A stretch of 64,000 nucleotides of DNA, taken from NCBI RefSeq assembly GCF_963677065.1, contig NZ_OY781872.1:1111419-1175418 (forward strand), read 5' to 3'. Position numbers and translations under genes: made by a program. The notes under the pieces were generated by a model, which had not been told where the DNA came from, searched no databases, and was given only the letters and a program-made list of their open reading frames with translations. Below are positions 61,445 through 64,000 of the stretch, piece by piece. Positions within the stretch are counted from its first letter, which is position 1. Every line of letters starts with the position of its first letter. Source of the stretch: an uncultured Methanoregula sp. Lineage in GTDB: Archaea > Halobacteriota > Methanomicrobia > Methanomicrobiales > Methanospirillaceae.

Positions 61445-61614
61445 ATGGAGAAGGGTTCGCTCTTTTGAGGTAATACCTTTTCTTAGGGGTAATTATGTAC
61501 CTGCAGATCCCGGGCCGGCCGGGTCCTGTGCCATCCAATGGACTGCTACCGGCTTTTGGCAAAAACACGTCCAGATAAAGCGCAAACCTTTTTTCCTAAT
61601 CAGGCGATCACTAC

Positions 61615-61623
61615 TATTATTAA
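61615..61623 (+). promoter_or_regulatory. Promoter of the coiled-coil/smc operon
   Basis: TATTATTAA, 38-46 bases before the coiled-coil protein ATG; transcription is expected near 61645. The rest of the 216-base divergent gap to glyA shows no further clear element. Confidence 0.5.
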
Positions 61624-61660
61624 TAGGGGATGCGCCGCACCAGTACAGTACAGGTTCATT

Positions 61661-62206
61661 ATGGCGCAGTCTGATGCAAAGATCAAATATCTTGAGCACG
61701 AACTAGATGAACAGGAGAGAACGATTACCATGATGGAAAGTTCAGGACCGAGCGAGGACCGGGTTGCGGCCCTCGAAAAGAAAGTACGTGAGATGGAAGC
61801 GCTGGTCAAGGGACTCACCCAGGAACTTCTGGACCTCAAGTCTATCGCCATGAAGATGTCCAAGCAGACCGAGGAACGCAGCAGGCAGGAACTCAAACGC
61901 GGGCCGATCGTCCAGAGCTCCGGAAGCGCCCCGGCCTCAGCACCCCAGCCCACCACTTCCGCAAGCGGCACAACGGTCATCCGGCCCAAGTCTGCAGCAG
62001 CCCCCGCCGAGCCCGCAGAACCGGCAATGGACTTAATCATGCAGCCGGACGGGACGATGAAGCTCGAGCCCCGGCGCGGGGACAAGGACTACATCGTTGC
62101 ATCGGCCGGGTACGGGCGCAACAAGAAAGGTGTTTCAACCAAGGCCAAGCAGAGCGACCTGATCTACGCTGCTGAAGAAGACAAGTCAGATTCCGGAAAG
62201 AAGTAA
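61661..62206 (+). CDS. Coiled-coil protein upstream of smc
   Basis: 181 residues from ATG 61661. Residues 5-70 are a coiled coil with clear heptads (ALEKKVREMEALVKGLTQEL); residues 80-125 are a Ser, Ala, Pro and Thr-rich linker; the C-terminal 55 residues include MDLIMQPDGTMKLEPRRGDKD, a conserved-looking beta segment, and a Lys-rich end. I do not recognise a family. It ends 12 bases before smc on the same strand, so it may be a partner in chromosome organisation. Confidence 0.8.
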   Translation: MAQSDAKIKYLEHELDEQERTITMMESSGPSEDRVAALEKKVREMEALVKGLTQELLDLKSIAMKMSKQTEERSRQELKRGPIVQSSGSAPASAPQPTTSASGTTVIRPKSAAAPAEPAEPAMDLIMQPDGTMKLEPRRGDKDYIVASAGYGRNKKGVSTKAKQSDLIYAAEEDKSDSGKK

Positions 62207-62218
62207 GGAGCCGGATCT

Positions 62219-64000
62219 TTGCATATCACAGAGCTGGAGATCGATAATTTCAAGTCTTTTTCAAAAAAGACAAAAATTCCCTTTTTAGAGGGTTTTACCG
62301 TCATATCCGGCCCCAATGGATCCGGTAAAAGCAATATCATCGATTCGGTTCTTTTCGTCCTTGCCCTCTCGAGCTCCCGCAATCTCCGGGCGGAGAAGCT
62401 CACCGACCTCATCAACCTGAACTCCGGGAAGAATACCGCCGAAGTCTCCCTGGCCTTCTCCGACGGCACGAAGATCCGGCGGAGGATCAAGCGGACCGGC
62501 AACGGCTATTACAGCTACAATTACCTGAACGAGCGGCTCTGCAAGCAGAGCGATATCGTGGATCACCTTGCAAAACACGGCATCAAGCCGCACGGCTACA
62601 ATGTCGTGATGCAGGGCGATGTCACCCGGATCATGGAGATGAGCGATTTCGAACGCCGGAAGATCATCGACGAGATCGCCGGGGTCTCGGAGTTCGATAC
62701 CAAGAAGCAGCAGTCCCTTGCAGAGCTGGATATCGTCCGCGAGCGCATCGAGCGCGAGGAACTCCTCCTGCTCGAACTCGGGAGGCGGGCAAACGAGCTC
62801 AAACGCGAGCGGACCGCGGCCCTCGAATACCAGAAATGGCAGAAGGATCTCGCCTATTACCAGAACTGCCGGTCGGCAGCCCAGCTCCACGAGCGGGAGA
62901 AGGAACTTGCCTCCCTCCGGCGATCCGTTGAGGACCACACCGTCCAGGTCACCCGGATCGCCTCCGACAGGAGCATCGAGGAGAACGAACTCTCCTATCT
63001 CCAGGCGGACTTAAAAGATATCGACGAGCTCATCAACAAGAAGAGCGGTGCGGACTATCTCAAGCTGATAGCAGAACTCGAAGAGGCAAAGAGCGGGATC
63101 CGGCTCTCTGAACAGACCATCATCAGGCTTCGGAAGGAGAAAGAGACCAATCTCGAAGCCATCAACCGCACTTACTTGGATGCCAAGAGGTCCGAGGCCC
63201 GGGTTGCCGAATGCACCGACCAGATCCGCTCGCTCTCCATTGACCGGACCAATATCGCAATGGAAGTTGCGACCGCAAAGGCCCTTGCCGAGAAGATCGA
63301 GACCGAGATAAAAGCCCACAGCCAGGACACGGAAGGCGCCCGGGACCGGCTTTTTGCCCTCATGAAGGAGGTCGAGGAGAAGAAAGGGGAGCGCTCGGGA
63401 ATCCTTCACCAGCAGGACCTCTTCATCGAGAAGAGCCGGATGCGGACCGGCGAACTCGAACGGCTCACCGGCCTTCTCCGTCAGCTCGACGAGGAGTATG
63501 CCGCAAAACAGGCCCAGCTCGCCGAGAGCAAAAAAGGCACCGAAGATCTCGCGGCCGAGAAGAAGGAGCTGGACCGGAACCTCTCCGAGCTCGAAAGCTC
63601 GCTCTTTGCCCAGCGCTCGTCCCTCGAACGCCTCCGGGCCGAGATGAAAGAGTACGAGCAGGATGCAATAAGGCTCGAAGCAGCCCAGCAGGCCCGGGGA
63701 GAATCGGGGGGAAAAGCCCTCGAAGCGATCATGGGCATGGAAGGGGTTCATGGCACGATTGCCGACCTTGGCAAAGCCCCCAAGGAGTACTCGACCGCCC
63801 TCAACGTGGCGGCCGGCAACAAGCTCCAGTTTGTTGTCTGCGACGACGATGAAGTGGCTGCCGGGGCGATCCGGTACCTCAAGGAGGAGCGCCTGGGCAG
63901 GGCCACCTTCCTCCCGCTCAACAAACTCCGTCCACCGGCGCTCCCGCCGCTCAAAGAACCGGGTGTCGTGGATTACGCGGTCAACCTGCTCGAGTACGAT
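62219..64000 (+). CDS. smc: SMC chromosome segregation ATPase, N-terminal half
   Basis: 594 codons are present and the gene runs past the window. It begins with TTG after an AAGGAG Shine-Dalgarno; the residues HITELEIDNFKSF are the usual SMC start. The Walker A loop is ISGPNGSGKSNIID near residue 30, QGDVTRIM follows in the Q-loop region, and a coiled coil covers about residues 165-500. The hinge begins at about residue 510 (MEGVHGTIADL) and is cut by the window end. SMC condenses and separates chromosomes. A scpA/scpB pair could follow outside the window. Confidence 0.95.
   Translation, partial: MHITELEIDNFKSFSKKTKIPFLEGFTVISGPNGSGKSNIIDSVLFVLALSSSRNLRAEKLTDLINLNSGKNTAEVSLAFSDGTKIRRRIKRTGNGYYSYNYLNERLCKQSDIVDHLAKHGIKPHGYNVVMQGDVTRIMEMSDFERRKIIDEIAGVSEFDTKKQQSLAELDIVRERIEREELLLLELGRRANELKRERTAALEYQKWQKDLAYYQNCRSAAQLHEREKELASLRRSVEDHTVQVTRIASDRSIEENELSYLQADLKDIDELINKKSGADYLKLIAELEEAKSGIRLSEQTIIRLRKEKETNLEAINRTYLDAKRSEARVAECTDQIRSLSIDRTNIAMEVATAKALAEKIETEIKAHSQDTEGARDRLFALMKEVEEKKGERSGILHQQDLFIEKSRMRTGELERLTGLLRQLDEEYAAKQAQLAESKKGTEDLAAEKKELDRNLSELESSLFAQRSSLERLRAEMKEYEQDAIRLEAAQQARGESGGKALEAIMGMEGVHGTIADLGKAPKEYSTALNVAAGNKLQFVVCDDDEVAAGAIRYLKEERLGRATFLPLNKLRPPALPPLKEPGVVDYAVNLLEYD

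Overview
The window is a gene-dense (about one gene per 0.85 kb), moderately GC-rich stretch of a methanogenic archaeal chromosome. Evidence for Archaea: archaeal/eukaryotic-type ribosomal proteins (uS13, uS4, uS11, eL18, uL13, uS9, uS2, uS15), RNA polymerase subunits D, N and K, archaeal-type PEP carboxylase and GluRS, tRNAs without encoded CCA, TATA-box promoters and several apparently leaderless starts. F420 genes (cofG, cofC, cofE), methanogen-style CBS proteins and short histidine kinases point to Methanomicrobiales, most like Methanoregula or a close relative. This placement comes from gene content, not from a database match. I see no methanogenesis genes, CRISPR array, insertion sequence, prophage or integrase.

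Layout. 0-9 kb: a DHH exonuclease (cut by the window edge) and rps15, trmO, a MarR/MATE pair, PEP carboxylase, a divergent CDF/HxlR pair, a transglutaminase, and an Era-like GTPase with its zinc-ribbon partner. 9.2-13.3 kb: five consecutive genes for CBS-domain proteins carrying about 18 CBS domains. 13.3-19.5 kb: an acetyltransferase, a large beta-helix-like lipoprotein, a small secreted protein, a CHASE4 sensor kinase lacking its phospho-acceptor histidine, and a 740-base gap holding a long inverted repeat and a possible structured RNA. 19.5-33.2 kb: the housekeeping core, in order tRNA-Ser, rps13, rps4, rps11, rpoD, rpl18e, rpl13, rps9, rpoN, tRNA-Pro, rpoK, eno, rps2, MEMO, mvk, ipk, idi, RNase J, prenyl synthase, gltX. 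This joins translation and transcription to archaeal lipid precursor synthesis.

33.2-34.0 kb is a gene-free, AT-rich array with a 281-base period and four GATC-rich palindromes. 34-41 kb: a CDF-family protein with an altered metal site, a TetR regulator, and a PadR-led operon (HAAS protein, toast-rack protein, surface protein, FtsX-type permease, ATPase) with a visible TATA box and operator. 41-49 kb: YgjP-type metalloprotease, two GNAT enzymes, a SagB-like oxidoreductase, a solitary DNA methylase, two exported proteins, a UbiB-like kinase and a deoxyinosine glycosylase. 49-64 kb: a ferredoxin-thioredoxin reductase subunit, purC-cofG, a soluble histidine kinase, a dolichol-kinase-like membrane protein, cofC, an unusual RNase III, a DUF5591 protein, a transglutaminase lipoprotein, the glyA-folD-folP-cofE operon, and a coiled-coil protein followed by smc, which runs off the end.

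The strongest candidates for something undescribed are the 281-base repeat array, the possible RNA and inverted repeat before tRNA-Ser, the CBS block, and three proteins whose active-site residues are replaced (sensor kinase, RNase III, CDF protein).
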